11,066 bases of DNA from an uncultured Azospirillum sp. (GCF_946480385.1 NZ_CAMLJP010000159.1:1-11066); one strand, 5' to 3'. Positions 1 through 6,874 are shown, counted from the stretch's first letter. The notes: generated by a model from the letters alone, not told the origin. Numbers and translations: made by a program.

Positions 1-26
1 CCTGCCGACCCGAACAGGTCGGCAGG
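1..26 (-). terminator. Hairpin after dctA, probable intrinsic terminator
   Basis: Bases 1-10 and 17-26 are perfect inverted repeats (10-bp GC-rich stem) around a 6-base loop (11-16). The hairpin lies 28 bases past the dctA stop codon, where a terminator for the isomerase-dctA transcript is expected. The T-tract that would complete an intrinsic terminator on the minus strand would fall left of base 1, outside the window, so I cannot confirm it. The stem could equally serve a plus-strand transcript arriving from the left. Confidence 0.7.
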
Positions 27-54
27 GCGGCGCGCTCTGGTCCAATCGGGAGGA

Positions 55-1434
55 TCAGTGCGACGGTTGGGCGGGCGCCCGGGCGGTCAACGGCATGACC
101 GCGATTCCACCCTCCCCTTCCAGGGACCGTTCGGCGGCGGCGTCACCCTGGTTCAGTTCCCGCTGCAGAACCTCGCGCTCGCAGGCATTTTCCCAGATCG
201 AGACGACGATGCTGACGACGCAGTTGCTGATGATGCTGGTCAGGGCGCGGGCTTCGGACATGAAGCGGTCGATGCCGACGAGCAGCGCGACGCCCGCCAC
301 CGGAAGGTCCGGCATCACCGTCAGCGTGGCGACCAGGGCGACGAAGCCGCTGCCGGTGACCCCGGCCGCACCCTTGGAGGTCAGCAGCATGATCCCGAGC
401 ATGGCGAAGATCTGGCCGGCCGACAGGTGGATGTCGCAGGCCTGGGCGATGAAGAGGGAGGCCAGGGTCAGGTATATCGCCGTGCCGTCGAGATTGAACG
501 AGTAGCCCATGGGCAGCACCAGCCCGGAGACGCCCTTCTTGCAGCCCAGCGCTTCCAGCTTCTGCAGCACGCGCGGCAGGACCGGTTCGGAGGACGAGGT
601 GCCGAGAACGATCAGCAGTTCTTCCCGGAAGTAACGCAGGACCTTCCACAGGCTGAAGCCGTGCAGCCGTGCCAGCGTGCCGATGATGCCCACCAGGAAG
701 ACGCCGCAGGCGATGTAGAATGTGAGGATCAGCAGGCCGAGCGAGCCGATGCTGTCGATACCGTATTTGCCGACGGTGAAGGCCATCGCACCGAAGGCGC
801 CGATCGGGGCCAGCTTCATGATGAAGCCGAAGGCGGCGAACAGGACGTGGGAGAAGGCGTCGATGCCCTGGACCACCGGCTCGCCGGCCTTGCCGACCCG
901 CGTCAGCCCGAAGCCGACCAGGACGGAGATCAGCAGCACCGGCAGCACCTCGCCTTCGGCGAAGGCACCGAAGAAGGAATGCGGGATGATGTGCAGCAGG
1001 AAGCTGACGAAGCCGACCGGAGCCGCCTGCTTGGCGTAGCGTGCCGCCACCGTCGGGTCGAGCGAGGCGGGCGACACATGCATGCCGCTGCCGGGCTCGA
1101 TGATCATGACGGCAGCCAGCCCGATGAGGAGCGCGGCCACCGTCAGCGCGTAGAACAGCGCCATCGACTTGACCATCGTCCGGCCGATCTCGCGGGTATC
1201 GTTCAGGCTGGTGATGCCGCTGACGATGGTGCAGAAGACCACCGGCGCGATCATCATCTTGACCAGCTTGACGAACCCGTCGCCCAAGGGCTTCAGCGAA
1301 GCGCCGATGTCGGGCCAGAAATGGCCGGCCAGGATGCCCAGGGCCAGGCCGACGACGACCTGGAAATAGAGGGCCTTGTAGAAGGCTTTCGACGGGGCCG
1401 GCGCCTGGGTTTGATCTCCCGTTTGTGGACGCAT
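55..1434 (-). CDS. dctA: DctA-type C4-dicarboxylate/cation symporter
   Basis: An inner-membrane secondary transporter of the dicarboxylate/amino acid:cation symporter (DAACS, glutamate-transporter fold) family, 459 aa, the usual DctA length. It should import succinate, fumarate, malate or a related dicarboxylate with protons or sodium. The serine-rich re-entrant loop HP1 is at about 278-283 (GTSSSE). The NLDGT form of the NMDGT cation-binding motif is at 314-318. The HP2 tip GVTGSGF is at 358-364. The terminal helix RFMSEARALTSIISN, at 390-404, carries the Asp/Arg/Asn-type substrate contacts of the family. Many hydrophobic segments surround these. The C-terminal 40 residues are polar and variable. 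The start is fixed by a strong AGGAGG 7 bases upstream. It is the second gene after the isomerase at 1464-2570 (29-bp gap), so probably co-transcribed under the divergent LysR regulator. Given that partner, the real substrate may be an unsaturated dicarboxylate rather than succinate. Confidence 0.88.
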   Translation of the reverse strand: MRPQTGDQTQAPAPSKAFYKALYFQVVVGLALGILAGHFWPDIGASLKPLGDGFVKLVKMMIAPVVFCTIVSGITSLNDTREIGRTMVKSMALFYALTVAALLIGLAAVMIIEPGSGMHVSPASLDPTVAARYAKQAAPVGFVSFLLHIIPHSFFGAFAEGEVLPVLLISVLVGFGLTRVGKAGEPVVQGIDAFSHVLFAAFGFIMKLAPIGAFGAMAFTVGKYGIDSIGSLGLLILTFYIACGVFLVGIIGTLARLHGFSLWKVLRYFREELLIVLGTSSSEPVLPRVLQKLEALGCKKGVSGLVLPMGYSFNLDGTAIYLTLASLFIAQACDIHLSAGQIFAMLGIMLLTSKGAAGVTGSGFVALVATLTVMPDLPVAGVALLVGIDRFMSEARALTSIISNCVVSIVVSIWENACEREVLQRELNQGDAAAERSLEGEGGIAVMPLTARAPAQPSH

Positions 1435-1441
1435 GGCGTTT

Positions 1442-1447
1442 CCTCCT
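1442..1447 (-). promoter_or_regulatory. Strong ribosome binding site of dctA
   Basis: The minus strand reads AGGAGG followed by a 7-base spacer and the ATG at 1434-1432. This is a near-perfect Shine-Dalgarno sequence. It lies in the short gap after the isomerase stop codon, so dctA can be translated efficiently from the shared message. Confidence 0.8.
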
Positions 1448-1463
1448 CTCTTGTGCTGGGGCG

Positions 1464-2570
1464 TCAGGCTGCAAGGGCGGTTCGCGACGGGGGCGACGGC
1501 CGTGCGAACACGGTTCCCTCGAACAGGCGCCTTGCGGTGCGCAGGATGCTGGCGGTCGGGGCAGACTGGGCGGCCCCCGGGTCAAGGCGGACGGTCAGCC
1601 GCCCGGCCGGATGTTCGAAGGTGACGTCGCCGGGCAGGGCCAGCCGACCGGCCAGCGCGGCGGCCACGGTTTCCGGAATGGTGCAGGCGGTCGCGGTGGC
1701 GACGGCGCCGGTGATGGCCATCGCCCGGTGGCAGTCGTGCGGCATGAAATAGCGTACGGACAGGGTGCCGCCGCGCGTCGGCGGGGCCAGCAGCACCGGC
1801 TTCGGGATCACCATCCCGGCGGCGTTGCGGAAGCCCATGCGCCGGCCGGCCTCGACGCGCAGCGCTTCCAGCCGGGCCATGAAACCCCGGTCGGAGCGGT
1901 AGCTGTCGATGGGCTCGTAGCCGGTTTTGCCGAGGTCGGCGGCGCGGACCAGCATCACCGGAATGGCGGCGTCGATGCAGGAGACCTCGATCCCATCAAT
2001 CCGGTCGGTCGGCGATCCGGTTGGCAGCAGCCGGCCGGTGTTGGCGCCGGCCGCGTCGAGAAAGGCGAGATGGATGGGGGCGGCGGTGCCGGGCACGCCG
2101 TCGATCACGGCCTCGCCCTCATAAGCCACCTGCCCGCCGGGCGTCTGGACGCGCGCCTCGATCAGCTTGCCGGTGTTGACATTGTGGATGCGCACCACCG
2201 TGACGCCGTCGGTCGCCGGAACCAGCCCGGATTCGATGGCGAAAGGCCCGACGGCGGCCAGCATGTTTCCGCAATTGGGCGAGGTGTCGACCACCCCTTC
2301 CTGCACCCGCACCTGGGCGAACAGGTAATCGACGTCCGCACCGGCCCGGGTGGCGGGACCGACGATGGCGACCTTGCTGGTCAGCGGGTTGCCGCCGCCG
2401 ATGCCGTCGATGCCGAGATCGTTCCCCGCCCCCATCACGGAGAGCAGCAGGGCGTCGCGCTCCATCGGAGCGGCGGGAAGGTCGGACGCCAGGAAGAAGG
2501 GGCCGCGGGAGGTTCCGCCGCGCATCATCACGCAGGGAATGCCGATCTGGCGGTTCATCAGATGGGTCAT
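1464..2570 (-). CDS. PrpF-superfamily isomerase, GalD/YbhH type
   Basis: A cytoplasmic isomerase of the PrpF family (diaminopimelate-epimerase fold), 368 aa, full length. Characterised relatives move double bonds in unsaturated carboxylates: GalD tautomerises 4-oxalomesaconate in gallate degradation, and PrpF isomerises aconitate-type intermediates of the methylcitrate cycle. Visible signatures are the N-terminal MMRGGTSRG (15-23), GGGNPLTSKV (58-67) with the conserved Lys66, PNCGNML (98-104) with Cys100 at the epimerase-type catalytic position, VIPKPVL (254-260) and CHRAMAITGA (280-289). From memory the sequence resembles E. coli YbhH strikingly along its length, more than PrpF itself. The frame is open back to 2657, but the ATG at 2570 starts just before the conserved N-terminus, so I chose it. 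A purine-rich AGAGAA lies about 12 bases upstream, a weak site. No gallate genes are nearby, so 4-oxalomesaconate is not a safe substrate. Its LysR and transporter neighbours suggest uptake and isomerisation of one particular di- or tricarboxylate. Confidence 0.85.
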   Translation of the reverse strand: MTHLMNRQIGIPCVMMRGGTSRGPFFLASDLPAAPMERDALLLSVMGAGNDLGIDGIGGGNPLTSKVAIVGPATRAGADVDYLFAQVRVQEGVVDTSPNCGNMLAAVGPFAIESGLVPATDGVTVVRIHNVNTGKLIEARVQTPGGQVAYEGEAVIDGVPGTAAPIHLAFLDAAGANTGRLLPTGSPTDRIDGIEVSCIDAAIPVMLVRAADLGKTGYEPIDSYRSDRGFMARLEALRVEAGRRMGFRNAAGMVIPKPVLLAPPTRGGTLSVRYFMPHDCHRAMAITGAVATATACTIPETVAAALAGRLALPGDVTFEHPAGRLTVRLDPGAAQSAPTASILRTARRLFEGTVFARPSPPSRTALAA

Positions 2571-2644
2571 GGCGCTTGGTTTCTCTTGGTTCCGCCGGTT
2601 GGCGAAGAAAGCCGATGCGCCGATATTCCGATCACGAACCGTAT

Positions 2645-2657
2645 TTGTGAAATGCAA
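2645..2657. promoter_or_regulatory. Candidate LysR box 1 (T-N11-A)
   Basis: A 13-base TTG-N7-CAA dyad fits the LysR-type T-N11-A operator form. It overlaps the putative -35 of the lysR promoter. The motif is short and degenerate, so position in the divergent region is the main support. Confidence 0.4.
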
Positions 2658-2673
2658 TGATTCGCGCTATTAT
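2645..2673 (+). promoter_or_regulatory. Sigma70-like promoter of the lysR gene
   Basis: TTGTGA (2645-2650), a 17-base spacer and TATTAT (2668-2673) match the sigma70 consensus at 4/6 and 5/6 positions with ideal spacing. Transcription would start near 2680, giving a leader of about 35 bases. The -35 hexamer lies inside the T-N11-A dyad at 2645-2657, so regulator binding there would block its own promoter. That is the usual autorepression of LysR-type genes. Confidence 0.5.
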
Positions 2674-2677
2674 TCCA

Positions 2678-2690
2678 TTATACGCATCAA
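2678..2690. promoter_or_regulatory. Candidate LysR box 2 (T-N11-A)
   Basis: A second T-N11-A lies inside an ATT-N9-AAT dyad (2677-2691). Its centre is 33 bp from that of box 1, about three helical turns, so both would lie on one face of the DNA. It overlaps the possible minus-strand TATAAT. It is a weak motif on its own. Confidence 0.35.
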
Positions 2691-2714
2691 TCTGAACGCC
2701 GCGCGGAGCCGGGC

Positions 2715-3605
2715 ATGAACTTCGAACTGGTCGATCTGAAGGCGTTCATCGCGGTGGCGGAGTTGGGCAGCTTCAATCGCGCCGCCGAACTGCTGAACCT
2801 GTCGCAGCCCGCGCTCAGCCGCCGTATCCAGAAGCTGGAGGACACGCTGGGGGTGGCGCTGTTCGAGCGCTCGACCCGCCATGTCGCCCTGACCATGGTC
2901 GGGCGCGACTTCATGCCGAAGGTCCGGCGTTTTCTCGACGAGTTCGAAACGTCGCTGCTTGGAATCAGCGATCTTGGCGCACGCAGCGGCGGGCAGATCA
3001 CCATCGCCTCCGTTCCGACGGCGGTGTTCTACTTCCTGCCGAACGCGATCAGCCGTTTCAGCATCGCCTTCCCGCGGATCCGCATCCGCATCCTGGATCT
3101 CGGCGCCAACGAGGGGCTGGAGGCGGTGGGGCGCGGCGAAGCGGATTTCGGCATCAATTTCATCGGCGCCTCGCACCCGGACATCGAATTCACGCCGCTG
3201 GCCGAGGATCCGTTCGTCGTCGCCTGCCGGCACGATCATCCGCTGGCGTCGCACAAGGTGGTGAATTGGGAAGAACTGGCCGCCCACCGGGTCATCACCG
3301 TGGGGCGGACCAGCGGCAACCGGGCGCTGATCGACAACGCCCTGGCGCAGCATGGACTGAAACTAAACTGGTCCTACGAGATCACGCATCTCGCAAGCTC
3401 GCTCGGACTGGTGGAGGCGGGGCTTGGCGTCGCGGTGCTTCCCAAGCTCGCCACCCCCTCCTCCGGCCATCCGATCATCATGACCCTGCCGCTGGGTCAC
3501 CCGAAGATTTCCCGGACGATCGGCGTCGTCCGCCGCCACGGCGCGATCCTGTCGCCGATGGCGGCGCGCTTTCTGGACGTTCTGCTCGACTCCCTGAAGC
3601 TATGA
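2715..3605 (+). CDS. LysR-family transcriptional regulator
   Basis: A LysR-type regulator of 296 aa, the usual family length. The N-terminal winged helix-turn-helix spans about residues 3-62, with the typical FIAVAELGSFNRAAELLNLS (11-30) followed by QPALSRRIQKLEDTLGVALF (31-50). A linker helix leads to a periplasmic-binding-protein-like effector domain from about residue 93 onward (GQITIAS...). GGAG sits 7 bases before the ATG. It is divergent from the isomerase-dctA pair and probably controls that pair in response to the carboxylate handled by it, as well as its own gene. It could in principle act on the ectoine operon, whose last gene it faces tail to tail. Known ectoine operons use MocR-type EnuR and AsnC-type regulators instead, so this is unlikely. 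I cannot name the effector from sequence. Confidence 0.9.
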   Translation: MNFELVDLKAFIAVAELGSFNRAAELLNLSQPALSRRIQKLEDTLGVALFERSTRHVALTMVGRDFMPKVRRFLDEFETSLLGISDLGARSGGQITIASVPTAVFYFLPNAISRFSIAFPRIRIRILDLGANEGLEAVGRGEADFGINFIGASHPDIEFTPLAEDPFVVACRHDHPLASHKVVNWEELAAHRVITVGRTSGNRALIDNALAQHGLKLNWSYEITHLASSLGLVEAGLGVAVLPKLATPSSGHPIIMTLPLGHPKISRTIGVVRRHGAILSPMAARFLDVLLDSLKL

Positions 3606-3610
3606 CGGCC

Positions 3611-3624
3611 GCCGGCCGGCCGGC
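3611..3624. repeat. GC palindrome between convergent gene ends
   Basis: A perfect 14-base palindrome of alternating GGCC units fills most of the 23-bp gap between the stops of lysR (3605) and ehuB (3629). Its position suits a shared bidirectional stop signal. No T-tract follows on either strand and a palindrome without a loop makes a poor hairpin, so factor-independent termination is doubtful. Confidence 0.35.
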
Positions 3625-3628
3625 CCGA

Positions 3629-4489
3629 TCAGTTGGACGCGGCGCAGAGCTTCTCGCGGGAGGTCTGCTTGGCGGCCTCGGCGGAGAAGCCATAGGGCTC
3701 GATGATCTTGGCGAACTCGCCGGACGCCTTCATCTCGGCCAGCACCTTGTCGAAGGCATCGCGCAGCGCGGTGTCCTGCTTGCGGAAGGCGGCGCCGTCG
3801 CAATAGACCGGCGCGCCCTTGACCGGGGCGACCACCTCGATGTTCGGGTCGTTGGCCTTGCCGACCAGATCATGGATCGACAGCACCGGCAGTGAATAGA
3901 CGTCGATGCGGCCATCCTGCAGCATCTTCAGGCCGCTCTGCGGATCGGGGACCACGATCACGCGGTCACGCGGCACGCCCGCCTGCAGTGCCAGCTTCTC
4001 CTCGGTGCCGCCGCCGGGCGCGCCGATCTTGGCGTTCGGGTTCTTGGCGATGTCCTCGTAGGAGGTCAGCTTCAGCGGGTTGCCCTTCTTCAGGGCGAAG
4101 GATTCGGCGTCACAGAGGATCGGTTCGGAATAGGCGACGGCCTTGCAGCGCTCCGGCTTCATGAACAGGCCGGCGGTGACGACGTCGAAGCGGCGGGCCT
4201 GCAGTCCGGGAATCATCGCGCCATATTCGGAGATCGAGGCGACGACATCGTTGACCCCCAGCTTCTTCATCACCGCGCGCGCGACGTCGGGGGCGGCGCC
4301 CGACACGGTGCCGTCCGGCTTGACGGCGGTGTAGGGCGGTTCGTTGGCGATGCCGATGCGGGCGAACCCCTGTTCGCGCAGTGTCTCCAGCGTGTCGGCG
4401 GCGAAGGCCGGCGCGGCGAGCGTGAGGAGCGCAGCGGCGATGCCGAAGCTTTGGGCGATCTTGAGGTGTTTCATGGCTCGGTGTTTCAT
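3629..4489 (-). CDS. ehuB: Ectoine/hydroxyectoine-binding protein EhuB
   Basis: The periplasmic solute-binding protein (SBP family 3) of the Ehu ABC importer, 286 aa. A signal peptide is evident: basic start MKHRAMKHLK, hydrophobic core 15-26, and probable cleavage after Ala30 (AFA|AD). The published S. meliloti EhuB ligand pocket, as I recall it, uses Glu21, Phe24, Tyr60, Phe80, Arg85 and Thr133. At a constant offset of +29 this protein has Glu50, Tyr53, Tyr89, Phe109, Arg114 and Thr162. So the aromatic box is kept, with one Phe-to-Tyr change. The start at 4489 has GAGGGA 8 bases upstream. Starts at 4546 (it would bury the signal peptide) and 4474 (no ribosome site) are worse. It is the last gene of the operon, 138 bp after eutE, an unusual place for ehuB. 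The alternative is an amino-acid-binding SBP, but the eut context and pocket argue for ectoines. Confidence 0.9.
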   Translation of the reverse strand: MKHRAMKHLKIAQSFGIAAALLTLAAPAFAADTLETLREQGFARIGIANEPPYTAVKPDGTVSGAAPDVARAVMKKLGVNDVVASISEYGAMIPGLQARRFDVVTAGLFMKPERCKAVAYSEPILCDAESFALKKGNPLKLTSYEDIAKNPNAKIGAPGGGTEEKLALQAGVPRDRVIVVPDPQSGLKMLQDGRIDVYSLPVLSIHDLVGKANDPNIEVVAPVKGAPVYCDGAAFRKQDTALRDAFDKVLAEMKASGEFAKIIEPYGFSAEAAKQTSREKLCAASN

Positions 4490-4627
4490 GTCTGCCGTCC
4501 CTCTTTCGTGACTTGGTGAGTGCCCGGCCGGCGGCCCCATCGGCACGCCGGCCCCTGTTCGGTCGGTGTCGTTACCGTTCTTGCAACATGCCCGCCTTCT
4601 GCCGAGGCGGGTTCCGACAGGCGGCGG
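4490..4627 (-). promoter_or_regulatory. eutE-ehuB intercistronic leader with two hairpins
   Basis: This is the longest gap within the operon (138 bp). It holds two hairpins. The first, 16 bases after the eutE stop, is a 7-bp stem (4591-4597 with 4605-4611, 7-base loop). The second has an 8-bp stem (4526-4533 with 4546-4553, 12-base loop). Neither is followed by a T-tract on the minus strand, so full termination is unlikely. RNA stabilisation or processing that raises the amount of binding protein relative to the enzymes is plausible. I see no convincing sigma70 promoter for ehuB here. Confidence 0.5.
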
Positions 4628-5650
4628 TCAGTCCTCGACCGTTCCGACCACCGCGATGCAGTCGCCGGCCTTGACGAGGCCGGGGAAATGGCGGGCCGCC
4701 AGGATGCCGTCCAGCGCCGCCCGGTATTCGGAAGGCGCCAGTCCGGTGCGGCCAATGGGGTGGATGCGGGCGAGCAGATCGCCTTTCCGCACCGGCTGGC
4801 CCAGATCGACGCAGGCCTCGATCAGTCCGCTGTCCTCGGCGAAGCGGAAACAGTCGGCCGACGGCATGTCGAGCCAGCGGCTCGCTTCCACCGGTTGATC
4901 GTTCGTTGGAAGACCGTCCGTCAGGATCCCGGCGTGGCGCAGGACGTTGCGGACGCCGCGCTTGGCGATGGCGATGGTCTCCGCCCGGCCGGTGCCGCCA
5001 CCGCCGAGTTCGGTGGTGACGAAGGTCTTGCCCAGCTCCTCCGCCGCGGTGTCGTACATGCCGACCGCGTCGATCTCCAGCATGCGCATGGAATAGGGCG
5101 CGGCGAAGGCGGCCACCGCGGCGAAGCAGCGCGCCTCCTGGTCCTTATCGGGCAGGATGTGGGCGGCGGCGAAGGGAACGAAGTCCAGAGTCCGGCCGCC
5201 GGAATGAATGTCCATCACCAGATCGGCCAGGGGCAGGAGTTCGCGGCTGAAGTAATCGGCGATCTTCTGCGTCACCGTGCCGTCCGGGCGACCGGGAAAG
5301 CTGCGGTTCAGGTTGCCCTTGTCGATGGGCGAGGTGCGGGTGCCCGCCTGGAAGGCCGGGTAGTTCATCGCCGGGACGATGATGACGCGGCCGGCAACCC
5401 GGTCGGCGGTCAGAGTCTGGGCGAGGTCGAACAGGGCGACTGCGCCCTCATACTCGTCGCCATGGTTGGCGCCGGTCAGCAGGGCGGTCGGCCCGCTGCC
5501 GTTGCGCACCACGGTGATGGGGATCATCACGGATCCCCAGGCCGAATCGTCGCGGCTGTAGGGCAGCCGCAAAAATCCGTGCTGCACGCCGTCGCGGTCG
5601 AAATCGACCGTCGGGGTTATCGGGGACGGGGCAAGTGTGACGGGCGCCAT
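4628..5650 (-). CDS. doeB: N-acetyl-L-2,4-diaminobutyrate deacetylase EutE/DoeB
   Basis: A zinc-dependent deacylase of the succinylglutamate desuccinylase/aspartoacylase (M14-like) family, 340 aa. It removes acetate from the N-acetyl-2,4-diaminobutyrate made by EutD and yields L-2,4-diaminobutyrate. The zinc ligands are visible as HGDE (His63, Glu66) and His149 in MDIHSGG. Glu214 in TTELGGGG is the likely catalytic acid/base. NRSFPG (115-120) carries the Arg that binds substrate carboxylate in relatives. The C-terminal region, from about 250, is the beta domain typical of this family. The ATG lies 2 bp after the eutD stop and lacks a good Shine-Dalgarno, which points to translational coupling. 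The open frame runs further upstream to 5758 but only overlaps eutD. Aspartoacylase-like enzymes of other pathways are the alternative. Its place directly after eutD makes DoeB nearly certain. Confidence 0.92.
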   Translation of the reverse strand: MAPVTLAPSPITPTVDFDRDGVQHGFLRLPYSRDDSAWGSVMIPITVVRNGSGPTALLTGANHGDEYEGAVALFDLAQTLTADRVAGRVIIVPAMNYPAFQAGTRTSPIDKGNLNRSFPGRPDGTVTQKIADYFSRELLPLADLVMDIHSGGRTLDFVPFAAAHILPDKDQEARCFAAVAAFAAPYSMRMLEIDAVGMYDTAAEELGKTFVTTELGGGGTGRAETIAIAKRGVRNVLRHAGILTDGLPTNDQPVEASRWLDMPSADCFRFAEDSGLIEACVDLGQPVRKGDLLARIHPIGRTGLAPSEYRAALDGILAARHFPGLVKAGDCIAVVGTVED

Positions 5651-5652
5651 GG

Positions 5653-6843
5653 TCAGGACTTCACGAACAGCTTGCGCGGCACATTGGCGAGGCATTCGAC
5701 GCCGGTGTCGGTGATGGCGATGCTCTCGGTGATCTCCAGCCCCATATCCTCCAGCCACAAGCCGGTCATGAAGTGGAAGGTCATACCGGGCTGGAGTTCG
5801 GTGCGGTCACCGGGGCGCAGGCTCATGGTGCGCTCGCCCCAGTCCGGCGGATAGCTGAGGCCGATCGGGTAGCCGGTGCGGTTGTCCTTGGTGATGCCGT
5901 AGCGCTTCAGGACGGCGAAGAAGGCGTTGGCGATGTCCTCGCAGCTGTTGCCCGGCTTGGCGGCGGCGAGGCCAGCCTCCATCCCCTCCAGCGTCGCCTT
6001 CTCAGCGTCGAGGAAGGCCTGCGTCGGCGTGCCGAGGAAGACGGTGCGCGACAGCGGGCAGTGGTAGCGTTTGTAGCAGCCGGCAATCTCGAAGAAGGTG
6101 CCCTCCCCCAGCTTCATCGGCCGGTCGTCCCAGGTCAGGTGCGGTGCCGAGGCGTCGGCCCCCGACGGCAGAAGCGGGACGATGGCCGGATAGTCGCCGC
6201 CGAAGCCGTCCGCCCCACCGATGCCGCGGATGCCGGCATCATAGATCTCGGCGACGAGGTCGCATTTGCGCATGCCGGGCTCGACCCGCTCGACGATGCG
6301 GGCGTGCATCGCCTCGACGATGCGGGCGGCCTTGCGCATGTAGTCGAGTTCCTGCGGGCTCTTCACCGCGCGCTGCCAGTTGACCAGCGCCGTGGCGTTC
6401 TTGAATCGGGCATTCGGAAGATGGGTGGTCAGCGACTGGAAGGCGGCGGCGGTGAACCAGTAATTGTCCATCTCGACACCGATGGACAGCCTGTCCCAAC
6501 CGCGTTCCGCAAGGACCGCCGACAGCAGGTCCATCGGGTGGCGTTCGGTCGACTGCACGTAATGGTCGGGATAGCCGATGATGTTGTCATGGGCGAGATA
6601 GGCGGTGCGCTTGGCGCCGTTGGCGTCCTGGCCGCGGCCGTACCAGATCGGCTCGCCGTGCGGCGGCACGATCACGCATTGGTGGACGTAGAAGGACCAG
6701 CCGTCATAGCCGGTCAGCCAAGCCATGTTCGACGGATCGGTGACGATCAGCAGCTCGATGCCGGCCTTGTCCATGGCGGCACGGGTCTTGTCGAGCCGTG
6801 CGGCATATTCGGCCCGGCTGAAGTTCAGCGTCGGTTCCAGCAT
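5653..6843 (-). CDS. doeA: Ectoine hydrolase EutD/DoeA
   Basis: A cytoplasmic hydrolase of the M24 (creatinase/Xaa-Pro peptidase, 'pita-bread') fold, 396 aa. It opens the ectoine ring to N-acetyl-2,4-diaminobutyrate, the committed step of ectoine breakdown. The creatinase N-domain covers about 1-155 and the catalytic domain about 160-390. The metal site of true M24 peptidases is degraded: the first Asp position appears as Glu252 (FFEIAG), the second as Pro263 in YHCPLSRTV, and the usual His motif region reads YPIGLSYPPDW (325-335). Only the distal ITES Glu373 resembles the family pattern. This fits a metal-independent, creatinase-like hydrolase. The ATG at 6843 follows a GAGAGA site. The open frame continues to 7074 but gives Pro/Ser-rich sequence typical of out-of-frame GC-rich DNA. 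It lies 31 bp after eutC and couples to eutE. Confidence 0.93.
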   Translation of the reverse strand: MLEPTLNFSRAEYAARLDKTRAAMDKAGIELLIVTDPSNMAWLTGYDGWSFYVHQCVIVPPHGEPIWYGRGQDANGAKRTAYLAHDNIIGYPDHYVQSTERHPMDLLSAVLAERGWDRLSIGVEMDNYWFTAAAFQSLTTHLPNARFKNATALVNWQRAVKSPQELDYMRKAARIVEAMHARIVERVEPGMRKCDLVAEIYDAGIRGIGGADGFGGDYPAIVPLLPSGADASAPHLTWDDRPMKLGEGTFFEIAGCYKRYHCPLSRTVFLGTPTQAFLDAEKATLEGMEAGLAAAKPGNSCEDIANAFFAVLKRYGITKDNRTGYPIGLSYPPDWGERTMSLRPGDRTELQPGMTFHFMTGLWLEDMGLEITESIAITDTGVECLANVPRKLFVKS

Positions 6844-6874
6844 GTCGGGGTCTCTCTCGTAAGAGGAGGGATGG

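Larger units (their letters stand above)
2571..2714. promoter_or_regulatory. Divergent promoter region, isomerase/dctA versus lysR
   Basis: The 144-bp gap between two divergent gene starts is clearly AT-richer than its surroundings, especially 2640-2697. It holds overlapping candidate promoters in both directions and two LysR-type dyads. On the minus strand a weak pair can be read: TTCAGA (2696-2691), 16 bases, AATAAT (2674-2669), which would leave a leader of about 90 bases before the isomerase ATG. A better TATAAT (2682-2677) lacks a matching -35. Shared control by the divergent LysR protein is typical of this layout. It is inferred here. Confidence 0.6.

Noticed and set aside
58..1752. A 564-codon plus-strand open frame opposite dctA
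   Set aside because: It is antisense to a clear DctA and is rich in Asp/Arg/Gln/Gly/His with no domain or hydrophobic pattern. Long antisense frames are expected in GC-rich coding DNA.
1464..2657. Longer isomerase start at 2657
   Set aside because: The extra 29 residues are not conserved-looking and would put the coding start inside the AT-rich promoter region. The family N-terminus begins right after the ATG at 2570.
3611..3624. GC palindrome as an intrinsic terminator for lysR and ehuB
   Set aside because: No T-tract on either side and no loop. I keep it only as a palindrome of uncertain role.
3629..4546. Longer EhuB start at 4546
   Set aside because: It would place 19 polar residues before a clear signal peptide, and a good ribosome site precedes the ATG at 4489.
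4490..4627. Separate promoter for ehuB
   Set aside because: A TTGCAA on the minus strand (4583-4578 region) has no acceptable -10 at 16-18 bases. Not strong enough to call.
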